Position numbers and translations under genes: made by a program. 64,000 nucleotides of DNA. It comes from Tardiphaga sp. vice304. Lineage in GTDB: Bacteria > Pseudomonadota > Alphaproteobacteria > Rhizobiales > Xanthobacteraceae. Below the pieces are notes generated by a model. The model did not search any database. It saw only the letters and a list, made by a program, of their open reading frames with translations, and was not told the origin of the DNA. Positions within the stretch are counted from its first letter, which is position 1; the number at the start of each line of letters is the position of its first letter. Positions 32,589-41,482 of the stretch are shown here, piece after piece. The DNA is taken from contig NZ_CP041402.1 in the NCBI RefSeq assembly GCF_007018905.1, positions 496,001-560,000 of the forward strand. The letters run 5' to 3'.

Positions 32589-33260
32589 ATGACCGCCCTC
32601 GGCGCGCTGATTCGCCGCGACATCCGCATTGCCATGCGGGTCGGCGGGGGCGCTTTGATCGGGGTGCTGTTCTTCCTCACCGTGGTCGTGCTGATGCCGT
32701 TCGCGCTCGGCCCGGATCTCGCGCTGCTGGCGCGGCTGGGGCCGGCGATCCTGTGGATCGGCGCGCTGCTGGCCAGCCTCCTGACGCTCGACCGGCTGTT
32801 CATGGCCGACCAGGACGACGGCTCGCTCGACCTCATCCTGATGAGCCGGACGCCGCTGGAATTGACCTGCGCCGCCAAGGCCTTCGCGCACTGGATCGCC
32901 GCCGGCCTGCCGCTGATCGTCGCCACCCCGGTGCTCGGCCTGCTGCTCAATCTCGACGGCACTGCCACGCTGGCCGTGGCGTTGACGCTGCTGGCCGGCA
33001 CCCCGGCGCTGACCTTCACCGGCATGATCGGCGCAGCACTCGCGGTTTCGCTGCAGCGCGGCGGACTGCTGCTCGCCGTTCTGGTGCTGCCGCTGTCGAT
33101 CCCGGTGCTGATTTTCGGCGTCGCCGCGGCGAATGCCGCCATCGACGCCGGACAATTGTCGTTCGGCACGCCGTTCTCGATCCTGTGCGCGCTGTCGCTG
33201 GCGAGCCTGGTGATCGGCCCGTTCGCCGCCGCCGCCAGCCTGCGCCACGGACTGGATTGA
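32589..33260 (+). CDS. ccmB: Heme exporter membrane protein CcmB
   Basis: 223-residue inner-membrane protein with six hydrophobic segments (about 20-40, 45-66, 98-120, 128-150, 160-180, 195-217). The N-terminus MTALGALIRRDIRIAMR and the DDGSLDLILMSRTPLEL block are typical CcmB. It starts at the ATG 32589, with a purine-rich site (AAGGGGG) right after the family A repeat. Permease partner of CcmA, equivalent to CycW. Confidence 0.94.
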   Translation: MTALGALIRRDIRIAMRVGGGALIGVLFFLTVVVLMPFALGPDLALLARLGPAILWIGALLASLLTLDRLFMADQDDGSLDLILMSRTPLELTCAAKAFAHWIAAGLPLIVATPVLGLLLNLDGTATLAVALTLLAGTPALTFTGMIGAALAVSLQRGGLLLAVLVLPLSIPVLIFGVAAANAAIDAGQLSFGTPFSILCALSLASLVIGPFAAAASLRHGLD

Positions 33261-33352
33261 CCGGTGTTGCGCCCGATCAACTCTCCGCATGGCCGCACGA
33301 TGCTATGCCAGTCGCATTGCCTGCAGCCGCCGCGGCGATTATTGGAAGTGCC

Positions 33353-34090
33353 ATGAGCTTAAGTGAACTCGCCAATCCTACCCGGTTCCTGTCGCTGACC
33401 ACGCGCGTGCTGCCGTGGCTGGCGGGACTGACCGCGCTGCTGCTGGCGATCGGCCTGTACCAGTCGGCGATGGTGCCGGACGATTATCAGCAGGGCGCCA
33501 CCGTCAAGATCATGTTCGTCCACGTCCCCAACGCCTGGCTGGCGATGTTCGTCTGGGGCGCGATGAGCGTGGCGTCGCTGGGCACGCTGGTGTGGCGGCA
33601 TCCGCTGGCCGACGTCGCCGCCAAGGCCGCAGCCCCGATCGGCGCCGCCTTCACCTTTCTGGCCTTGGTTACCGGCTCGCTATGGGGCCGGCCGATGTGG
33701 GGCACCTATTGGGAATGGGACGCGCGGCTGACCTCGATGCTGATCCTGTTCCTGATGTATCTCGGCCTGATCGCGCTGTGGCGCGCGGTAGAGGATCCGT
33801 CGCGCGCGGCGCGCGCCGCAGCCGTGCTGACGCTGGTCGGCGCCATCAACATCCCGATCATCAAATTCTCGGTCGACTGGTGGAATACGCTGCACCAGCC
33901 GGCCTCGGTGCTGAAGATGGGGGGCTCGTCGCTCGACAAGTCGTTTCTCTATCCGCTGCTGGTGATGGGGGTGGCGTTCTCGCTGCTGTTCCTGACGCTG
34001 CATCTGGCCGCGATGCGTAACGAGATCCTGCGCCGCCGCGTGCGCTCGCTGCAGATGCTGCAGGCCAGCCAGCGACCGGCGCTGCCATGA
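33353..34090 (+). CDS. ccmC: Heme handling protein CcmC
   Basis: 245 residues from [12 protein letters not shown] at 33353 with GGAAG upstream; an ATG at 33305 is possible. Six membrane helices; the tryptophan-rich periplasmic WWD domain reads [13 protein letters not shown], with conserved histidines in MFVHVPNAW and [11 protein letters not shown] as heme ligands. It loads heme onto CcmE. Equivalent to CycZ. It overlaps ccmD by four bases (ATGA). Confidence 0.96.
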   Translation: MSLSELANPTRFLSLTTRVLPWLAGLTALLLAIGLYQSAMVPDDYQQGATVKIMFVHVPNAWLAMFVWGAMSVASLGTLVWRHPLADVAAKAAAPIGAAFTFLALVTGSLWGRPMWGTYWEWDARLTSMLILFLMYLGLIALWRAVEDPSRAARAAAVLTLVGAINIPIIKFSVDWWNTLHQPASVLKMGGSSLDKSFLYPLLVMGVAFSLLFLTLHLAAMRNEILRRRVRSLQMLQASQRPALP

Positions 34091-34269
34091 TGAGCCTCGG
34101 TCCCTATGCCAGCTTCATCGTGACGTCCTACGCGCTGGTTGCGGCCGTGATTGCGATCCTGATCGTCTGGATCGCGATCGACCATCGCCGCGTCAAGGCC
34201 AGGCTGCATCAGCTCGAGGCCTCCGGCGTCAGCCGCCGCTCCGGCCGCAGCGCCACGGACGTATCATGA
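34087..34269 (+). CDS. ccmD: CcmD small membrane protein
   Basis: 60 residues: short N-terminus with [17 protein letters not shown], one membrane helix (about 9-31), then a basic amphipathic tail ([15 protein letters not shown]). Typical CcmD, which stabilises the CcmABC-CcmE complex. Start and stop overlap ccmC and ccmG by four bases each, indicating translational coupling. Confidence 0.92.
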   Translation: MMSLGPYASFIVTSYALVAAVIAILIVWIAIDHRRVKARLHQLEASGVSRRSGRSATDVS

Positions 34270-34850
34270 GCGACACCGCAGCCCCCAAACGCCGCCCGCT
34301 GCTGATGGCGCTGCCGCTGCTCGGCTTTGCCGTGGTCGCCGCTCTGTTCTGGTTCAAGCTCGGCGCCGGCGATCCCGCCAGGCTGCCCTCCGCGCTGATC
34401 GGCCGCCCGGCGCCGGCCACCGCGCTGCCGGCGCTCGAAGGCCTGACGGCGAATGGCGCGCCGGTGCCGGGGCTCGATCCCGCGCTGTTCATGAGCCGCG
34501 TCAGCGTCGTCAACGTCTGGGCGTCGTGGTGCGTGCCGTGCCACGACGAGGCGCCGCTATTCATGACGCTGGCGCAGGACAAGCGCCTCCAGATCGTCGG
34601 CATCAACTACAAGGACGGCGCCGACAATGCGCGCCGCTTCCTCGGCCGCTACGGTAACCCGTTCGGCATCGTCGGCGTCGACGGCAACGGCCGCGCCTCG
34701 ATCGACTGGGGCGTCTACGGCGTGCCCGAGACCTTCGTCGTCGGCCGCGACGGCCGCATCAGCTACAGACTGGTCGGCGGCGTGACGGCGGCGAATTTCG
34801 ACAGCGTGCTGAAGGTCGAGATCGAGAAGGCGCTGAACAAGGGAAGTTAA
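34266..34850 (+). CDS. ccmG: Thiol:disulfide interchange protein CcmG/DsbE
   Basis: 194 residues: N-terminal membrane anchor (about 12-31), then a periplasmic thioredoxin fold with [11 protein letters not shown] (Cys89/Cys92) and the CcmG-specific [11 protein letters not shown] block. It keeps apocytochrome c cysteines reduced for heme attachment. Last gene of ccmABCDG; equivalent to CycY. No terminator hairpin is seen directly after it; a family B repeat follows. Confidence 0.95.
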   Translation: MSDTAAPKRRPLLMALPLLGFAVVAALFWFKLGAGDPARLPSALIGRPAPATALPALEGLTANGAPVPGLDPALFMSRVSVVNVWASWCVPCHDEAPLFMTLAQDKRLQIVGINYKDGADNARRFLGRYGNPFGIVGVDGNGRASIDWGVYGVPETFVVGRDGRISYRLVGGVTAANFDSVLKVEIEKALNKGS

Positions 34851-34889
34851 ACCCGGCGTCGTCCCGGCCCGGCGAGGGCGAGCGATCCA

Positions 34890-35052
34890 ACACTGTCATT
34901 CCGGGATGCAGCAGACGGCGTAGCCGGCTGATGCAGACCCGGAATCCCGAAGTGTTTTGCGCTGGACATTTCGAGATTTCCCGCCACTCCTACTGGAGTA
35001 GCTGAGGTTCGCTCGCAACTGGCGTCGCTCGCGCCCCGGAATGACAGCTAAA
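34890..35052. repeat. Family B intergenic repeat (copy B4)
   Basis: The most complete copy. The ends CACTGTCATTCCGGGATGC and CGCCCCGGAATGACAGC are inverted; inner blocks CAGACGGCGTAGCCGGCTGATG, AGACCCGGAATCCCGA and CCCGCCACTCCTACTGGAGT are in the same order as at 15417 and 27735. It lies between ccmG and the helix-hairpin-helix protein gene. Confidence 0.8.
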
Positions 35053-35156
35053 TAAACTTCCGCCTTTAGCTGCCGTTCATTTTCGCGCCTTGCGTCCGCC
35101 ATGAATCGACAGCTAGCTTGCATCGTTACTTAAACCGTCCTTGGAGGGACATTTCG

Positions 35157-35528
35157 ATGCGTCATTTCTCGATTGCTTCACTCACCGCCGCTGCACTCAC
35201 CCTTGGCCTGCTCGCCGCCTCGCCCTCGATGGCTCAGACCGCGCAGCCCGCGGCGCCTGCCACCAAGATGGCCCCCGCCGCGCCTGGCAAGATGGCACCT
35301 GCCACCGAATCCAAGATGGCGCCGGCGCCGAAGGCCGAACTGCTCGATCTCAACTCCGCCAGCATCGAGTCGCTGGAAACGCTGCCGGGCATCGGCAAGG
35401 CCTATTCCGCGGCGATCGTGAAGGGCCGTCCCTACAAGGGCAAGGACGAGCTGGTGCAGAAGAAGATCGTGCCGGAAAAGACCTATGAAGGCATCAAGGA
35501 CAAGGTGATCGCCAAGCAGAAGAGCTGA
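35157..35528 (+). CDS. Exported helix-hairpin-helix (ComEA-like) protein
   Basis: 123 residues from the ATG at 35157 with TTGGAGGGA upstream. Signal peptide MRHFSIASLTAAALTLGLLA...SMAQ (about 27). A low-complexity linker follows with three KMAP motifs, then a ComEA-type HhH domain (LLDLNSASIESLETLPGIGK; KGRPYKGKDELVQKKIV). HhH domains bind DNA backbone non-specifically. Periplasmic or secreted, perhaps in DNA uptake or as a structural protein, but no other competence gene is nearby. Ends in a strong terminator. Confidence 0.85.
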   Translation: MRHFSIASLTAAALTLGLLAASPSMAQTAQPAAPATKMAPAAPGKMAPATESKMAPAPKAELLDLNSASIESLETLPGIGKAYSAAIVKGRPYKGKDELVQKKIVPEKTYEGIKDKVIAKQKS

Positions 35529-35556
35529 GCGACCCCTTGATCGCATGAAGACAGAC

Positions 35557-35586
35557 GCATCGGCGCAGTCGCGCCGGTGCGTTTTT
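35557..35586 (+). terminator. Rho-independent terminator after the HhH gene
   Basis: GCATCGGCGC-agtc-GCGCCGGTGC stem followed by GTTTTTA. The T-run overlaps the stop of the convergent yciB gene. Confidence 0.85.
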
Positions 35587-36196
35587 ACTTCGTCACTTCG
35601 CCTTCGTCGGCAGCGCTTTTTTCCAGCGACACCGGTGCCAGCGCGTGGCGCTTGACCAGCGGCATCTGAGTCAGCGCAAAGATCATGGTCAGCGGCACCA
35701 TGCCGAACACCTTGAAGGCGACCCAGAACTCGGTGGTCTGGGTGCGCCAGATCAGCTCGTTGAGAACAGCCATCGCGGCAAACCACAGCGCCCAGCGCAA
35801 CGTCAGCACGCGCCAGCCCTGCGGCGTCAAATTGAATACCTGGTCGAACATGATGGCGATGAAAGAGCGGCCGAACAAAAGCCCGCCGCCAAGGGTCGCG
35901 GCGAACAGCGCATAGACGATGGTCGGCTTCATCTTGATGAAGGTCTCGTCGTGCAGCAACAGCGTCAGCGAGCCGAACACGATGACCACGACGGCCGTGA
36001 CGATCGCCATCATCGGTACGTGCTTCGTCACCACATAGGATGCCACCATCGCGATGATCACCGCCACCATGAAGGCGCCGGTGGCGACGAACAGATTGGC
36101 CTTGGCGTTGGCGACGAAGAAGACCAGCAGCGGCCCGAGTTCGGTGGCGAACTTGAACAGCGGGTGTGGCTGTTTCCTGTCGAGGATCTCGGTCAT
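35585..36196 (-). CDS. yciB: Inner membrane septation protein A (YciB/IspZ)
   Basis: 203 residues from [12 protein letters not shown] at 36196. Five or six hydrophobic segments, and the family blocks [35 protein letters not shown]-like [18 protein letters not shown] and [14 protein letters not shown]. YciB homologues influence septation and cell-envelope elongation; the biochemical activity is unknown. It begins 13 bases after the ftsY stop on the same strand, the usual alphaproteobacterial neighbourhood. Confidence 0.93.
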   Translation of the reverse strand: MTEILDRKQPHPLFKFATELGPLLVFFVANAKANLFVATGAFMVAVIIAMVASYVVTKHVPMMAIVTAVVVIVFGSLTLLLHDETFIKMKPTIVYALFAATLGGGLLFGRSFIAIMFDQVFNLTPQGWRVLTLRWALWFAAMAVLNELIWRTQTTEFWVAFKVFGMVPLTMIFALTQMPLVKRHALAPVSLEKSAADEGEVTK

Positions 36197-36209
36197 CTCA
36201 GCTCTCGAT

Positions 36210-37154
36210 TCAATTGTCGATTCCCGCAATCGCCTGCGCGAAATCCCGTGCGGTGAACGGCGCGAGATCGTCGATCCCCTCGCCGACGCCGATGAAATGC
36301 ACCGGCAGTTTGAACTTCTCCGCCAGCGCGACCAGGATGCCGCCGCGCGCGGTGCCGTCGAGCTTCGTCATCACGAGGCCCGTGACGCCAGCCATACGAT
36401 GAAACACCTCGACCTGCGACAGCGCGTTTTGTCCCACCGTGGCGTCCAGCACCAGCAGCACCGCATGCGGCGCGGAGGTATCGACCTTCTTGATGACGCG
36501 CACGACCTTTTCCAGCTCGATCATCAGCTCGGACTTGTTCTGCAAGCGGCCGGCGGTGTCGATCAGCAGCACGTCGGTCTTGGCAGCGCGCGCTTCGGTG
36601 ACGGCGGTGAAGGCGAGACTCGCCGAATCCGAGCCCTGGGCGCCCGCGATCACCGGCACCTTGTTGCGCTCGCCCCAGACCTTGAGCTGCTCGATGGCCG
36701 CGGCGCGAAACGTGTCGCCGGCGGCGAGCATCACGCTACGGCCCTCGGATTTGAATTTCTGCGTGAGTTTGCCGATCGTGGTCGTCTTACCGGACCCGTT
36801 GACGCCGACCACCAGGATTACGAAGGGCTTTTGCGCGGCGTCGATGACCAGCGGCCTGGCGACGGCGGACAGCACCTTCTCGACTTCGCTGGCCACCACG
36901 GCCTTCACGTCGTCGGCGGAGATCGCCTTGTCGTAGCGGCCATGGCCGACCGCGGCGGCGATCCGCGCCGCAACCTCGGTGCCCAGATCGGCGCGCAGCA
37001 GCACATCCTCGATGTCCTCGAGCATGGCGCGGTCGAGCTTGCGCTTGGTGACGAGGTCGGCGACCGCGGTCCCCAGCGAGCTCGAGGTACGTTTCAATCC
37101 GCTGGAGAGCCGCCGCCACCAGCTCAGTTTCGGCGTTTCGGGAGTGTCGTTCAT
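36210..37154 (-). CDS. ftsY: Signal recognition particle receptor FtsY
   Basis: 314-residue SRP GTPase that docks Ffh-ribosome complexes at the membrane. Short N-terminal region without a large acidic A domain ([18 protein letters not shown]), helical N domain (about 20-100), G domain with GVNGSGKT (117-124), [29 protein letters not shown] and the [11 protein letters not shown] end. Divergent from the RluA-type gene with 28 bases between, so the two promoters must overlap. Confidence 0.96.
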   Translation of the reverse strand: MNDTPETPKLSWWRRLSSGLKRTSSSLGTAVADLVTKRKLDRAMLEDIEDVLLRADLGTEVAARIAAAVGHGRYDKAISADDVKAVVASEVEKVLSAVARPLVIDAAQKPFVILVVGVNGSGKTTTIGKLTQKFKSEGRSVMLAAGDTFRAAAIEQLKVWGERNKVPVIAGAQGSDSASLAFTAVTEARAAKTDVLLIDTAGRLQNKSELMIELEKVVRVIKKVDTSAPHAVLLVLDATVGQNALSQVEVFHRMAGVTGLVMTKLDGTARGGILVALAEKFKLPVHFIGVGEGIDDLAPFTARDFAQAIAGIDN

Positions 37155-37182
37155 GTCGGGGCTGTGTTAGCCGTTTCGCGCC

Positions 37183-37941
37183 ATGAACGAAAGCCACGAC
37201 GATATCAACGACGACATCGAGCCCGAAGCCCGGCTGCCGCGCACCGATGCGGTCGAACTGACCGAGGCCGAGATCCTGTCCCGGGTGCTGCACCGTGACG
37301 GCTTGATGCTGGTGATCGACAAGCCGGCCGGTCTGCCGGTGCACCGCGGCCCCAAGGGCGGCGCCAATCTGGAAACCGCGTTCGAATTCCTGCGCTACGG
37401 CCTGCCGCGCGCCCCGGTGCTGGCGCACAGGCTCGACCGCGACACGTCCGGCTGCCTGGTGCTGGGCCGCCATCGCAAGGCCACGGCCTCGCTTGGCCTT
37501 TTGTTCAAGCACAGCCGGATTTCCAAGACCTATTGGGCGGTGGTCGAGGGCGGTCCGGCCGAGGACGAGGGCACCATCGACATGCCGCTCGGCCGGCTGA
37601 ATGCCGAGCGGGGCTGGTGGATGAAGCCGGACGCCGAGGGGTTGAAGGCGGTGACCAATTTCCGGGTGTTGGGGCGGGGCGAGGGCCTGGTCTGGATGGC
37701 GCTGGAACCGGTGACCGGCCGGACCCACCAGTTGCGGGTGCACAGTTCGGCGTCGGGCTGGCCGATCGTCGGCGACAATATCTACGGTTCCGGCCCGCGC
37801 TTCGGCGAGCCGACGCTACATCTGCACGCCCGGGAGATCGTGATCCCGATCTCGCGCAACAAGGATCCGATCCGGGTTGTGGCCCCGGCGCCGCCGCATC
37901 TGCACGCGCGGCTGCGGATCTGTGGCTGGAACGGGGAGTAA
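37183..37941 (+). CDS. RluA-family pseudouridine synthase
   Basis: 252 residues. Catalytic motif HRLDRDTSG (82-90) with Asp85, then KTYWAVVEG, and the C-terminal VTGRTHQLRVH plus GDNIYG. There is no S4 domain, so it resembles RluA/TruC-type enzymes acting on 23S rRNA or tRNA uridines; the exact site cannot be assigned. The acidic N-terminal 30 residues are unusual but have no motif. Divergent from ftsY. Confidence 0.9.
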   Translation: MNESHDDINDDIEPEARLPRTDAVELTEAEILSRVLHRDGLMLVIDKPAGLPVHRGPKGGANLETAFEFLRYGLPRAPVLAHRLDRDTSGCLVLGRHRKATASLGLLFKHSRISKTYWAVVEGGPAEDEGTIDMPLGRLNAERGWWMKPDAEGLKAVTNFRVLGRGEGLVWMALEPVTGRTHQLRVHSSASGWPIVGDNIYGSGPRFGEPTLHLHAREIVIPISRNKDPIRVVAPAPPHLHARLRICGWNGE

Positions 37942-37967
37942 GCGACCCGGGCGCGGCGACCGGAGGT

Positions 37968-38669
37968 TCAGACCACAAGTCCCTGCTGCACGACAAACTT
38001 CTGATCCGCATCGAGGGTCGCGGTCATCGCCGTGACGTTGGGCGGAAACACTACCGGCGCCTTGGCGGCCAATTCCGATTCGTCCAGCACCTCGCCTTGC
38101 ACCACATCTGCAATCGCCACCCAGTAGTTCGGAACGGCGGTGAAGACAGTGTTCAGATTGGCCTGCGTCTGAAGAACCTGGGTCGGTGCTCCCGCCATTC
38201 CGATCCCGACGCTGACGGTGTTTTGCGGGATGGTGGTGTCGGTGCGGATGATCAGGTCGGCCGGCGGATCGCCCGGCCCCTGATTATGGAAGGCAAAGGC
38301 TTCGTCGATATAGCTGAGATAGGCCATGTTGCTGCTGCCGAGCGATGCCGGGATGACCTGGGACGCCATCGCCTGAATGCCCGGCGCAAGTTTGCCAGTC
38401 TCCATCCAGACCAGGTCGAAGGTCGGCTGCCATCTGAAATTGACCTGGACGCCGCTGGCCACGGGCATGGCGAACCATGCGATGGGATAGCCGTTCGCGG
38501 AATTGTGCTCCGTGGGCTGGAAACATACGAAGGTCTGGGTCCTGCCGCTCCGGTTATGGAAACGCAGCGTGTGCCGCGGTGGCCCCTCCGCCGTTTCAAA
38601 AAGCACGACCTGGCTATTTCCGGTGTCGGTGCTTCGGTTGATGAAATCGACCGTAATTTCCGGCGGCAT
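37968..38669 (-). CDS. Unrecognised beta-rich protein (possibly RhiA-like)
   Basis: 233 residues from MPPEITVDFIN at 38669, with a near-perfect ribosome site GGGAGGA. No signal peptide or membrane helix. The sequence is beta-rich and looks like a small-molecule or lipid-contacting sandwich: VDFINRSTDTG, VCFQPTEHNSANGYPIAWFAMPV, LVWMETGKLAPG, IIRTDTTIPQNTVSVGIGM. It loosely recalls the rhizosphere-expressed RhiA proteins of rhizobia, which I cannot confirm. Single gene, convergent with the RluA-type gene and on the same strand as dapF, 126 bases downstream of it. Confidence 0.65.
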   Translation of the reverse strand: MPPEITVDFINRSTDTGNSQVVLFETAEGPPRHTLRFHNRSGRTQTFVCFQPTEHNSANGYPIAWFAMPVASGVQVNFRWQPTFDLVWMETGKLAPGIQAMASQVIPASLGSSNMAYLSYIDEAFAFHNQGPGDPPADLIIRTDTTIPQNTVSVGIGMAGAPTQVLQTQANLNTVFTAVPNYWVAIADVVQGEVLDESELAAKAPVVFPPNVTAMTATLDADQKFVVQQGLVV

Positions 38670-38795
38670 CTTCGTCCTCCCGTTGCGCTGGCCCAATGGC
38701 GGCTGCAGCCGGGGGAAAGGTATCACTATCTTTAGTTGCGACAAGGGCGAGAGGTAGCCGCAGCGTGCCACAAACGGGTAGGGCCTTTCGCGCGC

Positions 38796-39662
38796 TTAAA
38801 CCGCCGCTCCGAACAGCTTCGGATCGAGCCGGCCCTCATATTCCAGCTCGGCAGGCCCGGTCATCAGCACATGGTCGTCGCGTTCGCGCCAGTCGATGGT
38901 GAGCTTTCCGCCGGGCAGCGTCATGTGGACGAGGCGGCCCGTGCGGCGCAGGCGGGCGGCGGCGACCGCGGTGGCGCAGGCGGCGGAGCCGCAGGCGCGG
39001 GTCAGGCCGACGCCGCGTTCCCAGGTTCGCATAACGATATGATCGCGGTCCACGACATGGGCCAGCGTGATGTTGGCGCGCTCCGGGAAGATCGGGTGGT
39101 TCTCCAGCAGCGGCCCGAAGCGGCTGAGATCATAGGCCTCGATGTCGTCGACCCAGAAGATTGCATGCGGATTGCCCATCGAGACCACCGAGGGCGTGTG
39201 CAAGACCGGCGCGTCGATCGGGCCGATCTGCAGCTCGATGCCGCGGGTGTCGCGAAACTCCTCCGCCAGCGGGATATCCTGCCAGCCGAATTTCGGCGCG
39301 CCCATGTCCACGGTGAAGGTGTCCGGCGACGGGCCGGGCCAGCAATTGATCAGCCCGGCGCGGGTCTCGAAGGTCAGCGCATCCTTGCCGCTGCCGGCAA
39401 ACACCCGCTGCGCCACGCAGCGCATGCCATTGCCGCAGGCGCCCGCTTCCGAGCCGTCATTGTTGTAGATCCGGACGAAGGCCTCGGTGCCGGCCAGGCC
39501 CGGTCTCTGCAGCACCATCAACTGGTCATAGGGCACGATGGCTGCGACCGTGCGGGCGTCGTCCGGCGCGATGCCGGCGGCGCCGTCGCGCAGGTCGATG
39601 ACGACGATCTCGTTGCCGATACCGTTCATCTTGGCAAAGCTGTGGTTAGCCAGCGCGCTCAT
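38796..39662 (-). CDS. dapF: Diaminopimelate epimerase
   Basis: 288 residues from [18 protein letters not shown] at 39662; the longer frame to 39794 covers the probable leader. It converts LL- to meso-diaminopimelate for lysine and peptidoglycan. The two catalytic cysteines are Cys76 in [11 protein letters not shown] and Cys224 in [11 protein letters not shown]. Full length. In many relatives dapF is followed or preceded by other conserved genes, but here its neighbours are accessory. Confidence 0.95.
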   Translation of the reverse strand: MSALANHSFAKMNGIGNEIVVIDLRDGAAGIAPDDARTVAAIVPYDQLMVLQRPGLAGTEAFVRIYNNDGSEAGACGNGMRCVAQRVFAGSGKDALTFETRAGLINCWPGPSPDTFTVDMGAPKFGWQDIPLAEEFRDTRGIELQIGPIDAPVLHTPSVVSMGNPHAIFWVDDIEAYDLSRFGPLLENHPIFPERANITLAHVVDRDHIVMRTWERGVGLTRACGSAACATAVAAARLRRTGRLVHMTLPGGKLTIDWRERDDHVLMTGPAELEYEGRLDPKLFGAAV

Positions 39663-39858
39663 GTCAGGTCCCGATATTACCTTGCCTATATGGCGAAGTC
39701 GGCGGACGTTGGCCAGTGCAGCCGTTCCATGTGCGACTTTCGTGCGGCGCCGGCGGTTTGCGCGGGGACGAATTGCGCGGCAGCGTGTTACCATGATGGC
39801 CGATTGCGCATGTCACGGTGCCACTTAAGTGTGTGCCGTTGCCGATGGAGAGTTTTCG

Positions 39859-40626
39859 ATGAACCGTTCCCTGCTCCGCTTCGCCACCGTGGCGCTGATC
39901 CCGGCCGCCGCGCTGTCGCTGAACTTTGCAGCCGTCGCCCAGGCGCCACCCGCCACCCCGCCGGCGGCGACCACTCCCAGCACCCAGACGCCGGCCCAGG
40001 CGCCCGTCGCCCCGGCTACGCCGAGCCCTGCCACGCCGGCACCCCCTGCCGCGCCGGCGCCTTCCGCCGCCACGCCGGCCGCACCGGTCACTCCGCCGGT
40101 CGTCGTCGAAACGCCGGCGCCGGTCGCTCCGGCACCTGTCACGCCGCCGCCGGCGGTGCAGGCCGCCGATCCGTTCGGCGAGGAAATCACGCTGGCCCCG
40201 AAGCAGGTGCTGGCCTTCAGCGGCAAGGCCAATTGGGATTCGGCGTTCGAGACCCTGATGGATGCCTTCAAGCAAATGACGGCGCTGCTCGACAAGCAAA
40301 GCATCAAACCCTCCGGCAATCCGATGATCGTCTACACCTCGACCGACGATACCGGCTTCACGTTCCTCGCCGAGATCCCGGTCGATCAGGAGCCCAAGGG
40401 CCTGCCGAAGGCGATGAGCGTCAGCAAGTCACCGGAAGGCCGCGCGTTGAAATTTGTGCACCGCGGCTCCTACGACAACATGGACAACACCTACGAGGCG
40501 ATCACCAATCACCTCGACGACAAGAAGCTGGAAGCCAAGGACACGTTCATCGAGGAGTACATGACCGATCCGTTGAAGACGGCCGAAGACCGGCTGGTCA
40601 TCAATGTCTACGTCCCGCTGAAGTAA
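39859..40626 (+). CDS. Exported Pro/Ala-rich protein with GyrI-like domain
   Basis: 255 residues from the ATG at 39859 with a TGGAG site. Signal peptide MNRSLLRFATVALIPAAALSLNFAAVAQA. Residues about 30-110 are a Pro/Ala/Thr linker; 110-255 form a GyrI/SOUL-like small-molecule-binding domain (MIVYTSTDDTGFTFLAEIPV, KFVHRGSYDNMDNTYEAI, DTFIEEYMTDP, VINVYVPLK). Such domains normally bind aromatic or cationic ligands in AraC regulators; here the domain is exported and has no DNA-binding part. Followed after 54 bases by a SIMPL-domain gene, probably one operon of two periplasmic proteins. Confidence 0.82.
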   Translation: MNRSLLRFATVALIPAAALSLNFAAVAQAPPATPPAATTPSTQTPAQAPVAPATPSPATPAPPAAPAPSAATPAAPVTPPVVVETPAPVAPAPVTPPPAVQAADPFGEEITLAPKQVLAFSGKANWDSAFETLMDAFKQMTALLDKQSIKPSGNPMIVYTSTDDTGFTFLAEIPVDQEPKGLPKAMSVSKSPEGRALKFVHRGSYDNMDNTYEAITNHLDDKKLEAKDTFIEEYMTDPLKTAEDRLVINVYVPLK

Positions 40627-40680
40627 CGGCGCGGCTGCGTCGGACATAAAGAAGCCTTGGACAGTTCAGAGGGTTCGGGA

Positions 40681-41382
40681 ATGAAACATCCTGTCATTCT
40701 CTTCGCACTCGCCGGCACACTCATCGGTTCACCGGCTCTGGCGCAGGTCGTGCCGCCACCGACGATCTCGGTCTCCGGCGAGGGCACCGTGTCGGTGCCG
40801 CCGGATATGGCGCTGATCGACGGTGGCGTCAGCAGCGAGGCAAAGACCGCGCGCGAGGCCTCCGAGGCCAATAATGCCGCGATGGGCAAGGTGCTGCTGG
40901 CGCTGAAGGCCGGTGGGCTCGACGAGAAGGACGTGCAGACCGCGCGGCTTTCGCTGCAGCCGCAATATGCGCAGCAGACCAGGCCCGGGCCGAACGTGAT
41001 CTCCGGCTATCGCGCCAGCAACCGCGTCACCATCCGGCTGCGCGACGTCACCAAGGTCGCGGCCACCATCGACACGCTGGTGTCGTCCGGCGCCAACGAG
41101 ATCGGCGGCATCAATTTCATGGTCGAGAAGGCGTCGAAGCTGCTCGACGAGGCCCGCCTCGAAGCCGTGGCCGATGCGCGGCGCAAGGCCGAGATCTATG
41201 CCAAAGCCGCAGGCGTCTCGCTGGGGATGCCCGTCAGCATTTCTGAAGACGGCGGCGGCGCGCCGGCGCCGATGACATTTCGCAAGATGGCCGGCGTTGC
41301 CGCCTCCGCGCCCGTCGCACAGGGCGAGGAGACGCTGCGGGTCACGGTCAGCGTGGCCTGGGAAATCAAGCCGGCGCAGTAG
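40681..41382 (+). CDS. Exported SIMPL-domain (DUF541) protein
   Basis: 233 residues from MKHPVILFALAGTL at 40681. Signal peptide to about 22 (SPALAQ). SIMPL core: ISVSGEGTVSVPPDMA, SLQPQYAQ, GYRASNRVTIRLRD, GGINFMVEKASKLLDEARLEAV and the C-terminal LRVTVSVAWEI. Periplasmic; homologues (BP26/Omp28, YggE) form ring-like oligomers and are linked to oxidative stress tolerance. Second in a pair with the GyrI-like gene. Confidence 0.9.
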   Translation: MKHPVILFALAGTLIGSPALAQVVPPPTISVSGEGTVSVPPDMALIDGGVSSEAKTAREASEANNAAMGKVLLALKAGGLDEKDVQTARLSLQPQYAQQTRPGPNVISGYRASNRVTIRLRDVTKVAATIDTLVSSGANEIGGINFMVEKASKLLDEARLEAVADARRKAEIYAKAAGVSLGMPVSISEDGGGAPAPMTFRKMAGVAASAPVAQGEETLRVTVSVAWEIKPAQ

Positions 41383-41388
41383 CTGTTG

Positions 41389-41480
41389 CTGTCATTGCGA
41401 GGAGCCTTTGCGACGAAGCAATCCAGCTCTTCCTTGTGGCCTTCTGGATTGCCGCGTCGCTTCGCTCCTCGCAATGACGG
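41389..41480. repeat. Family C palindromic repeat, GTCATTGCGAGGAG (copy C1)
   Basis: GTCATTGCGAGGAG...GACGAAGCAATCCAG at the left and CTGGATTGCCGCGTCGCTTCGCTCCTCGCAATGAC at the right: a large imperfect hairpin. It fills the space between the convergent SIMPL and metallo-hydrolase genes and could serve as a bidirectional stop. Confidence 0.85.
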
Positions 41481-41482
41481 AG

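Noticed and set aside
34087..34850. Complete system I cytochrome c maturation set
   Set aside because: Only ccmA, B, C, D and G are present; ccmE, ccmF and ccmH are not found in the window.
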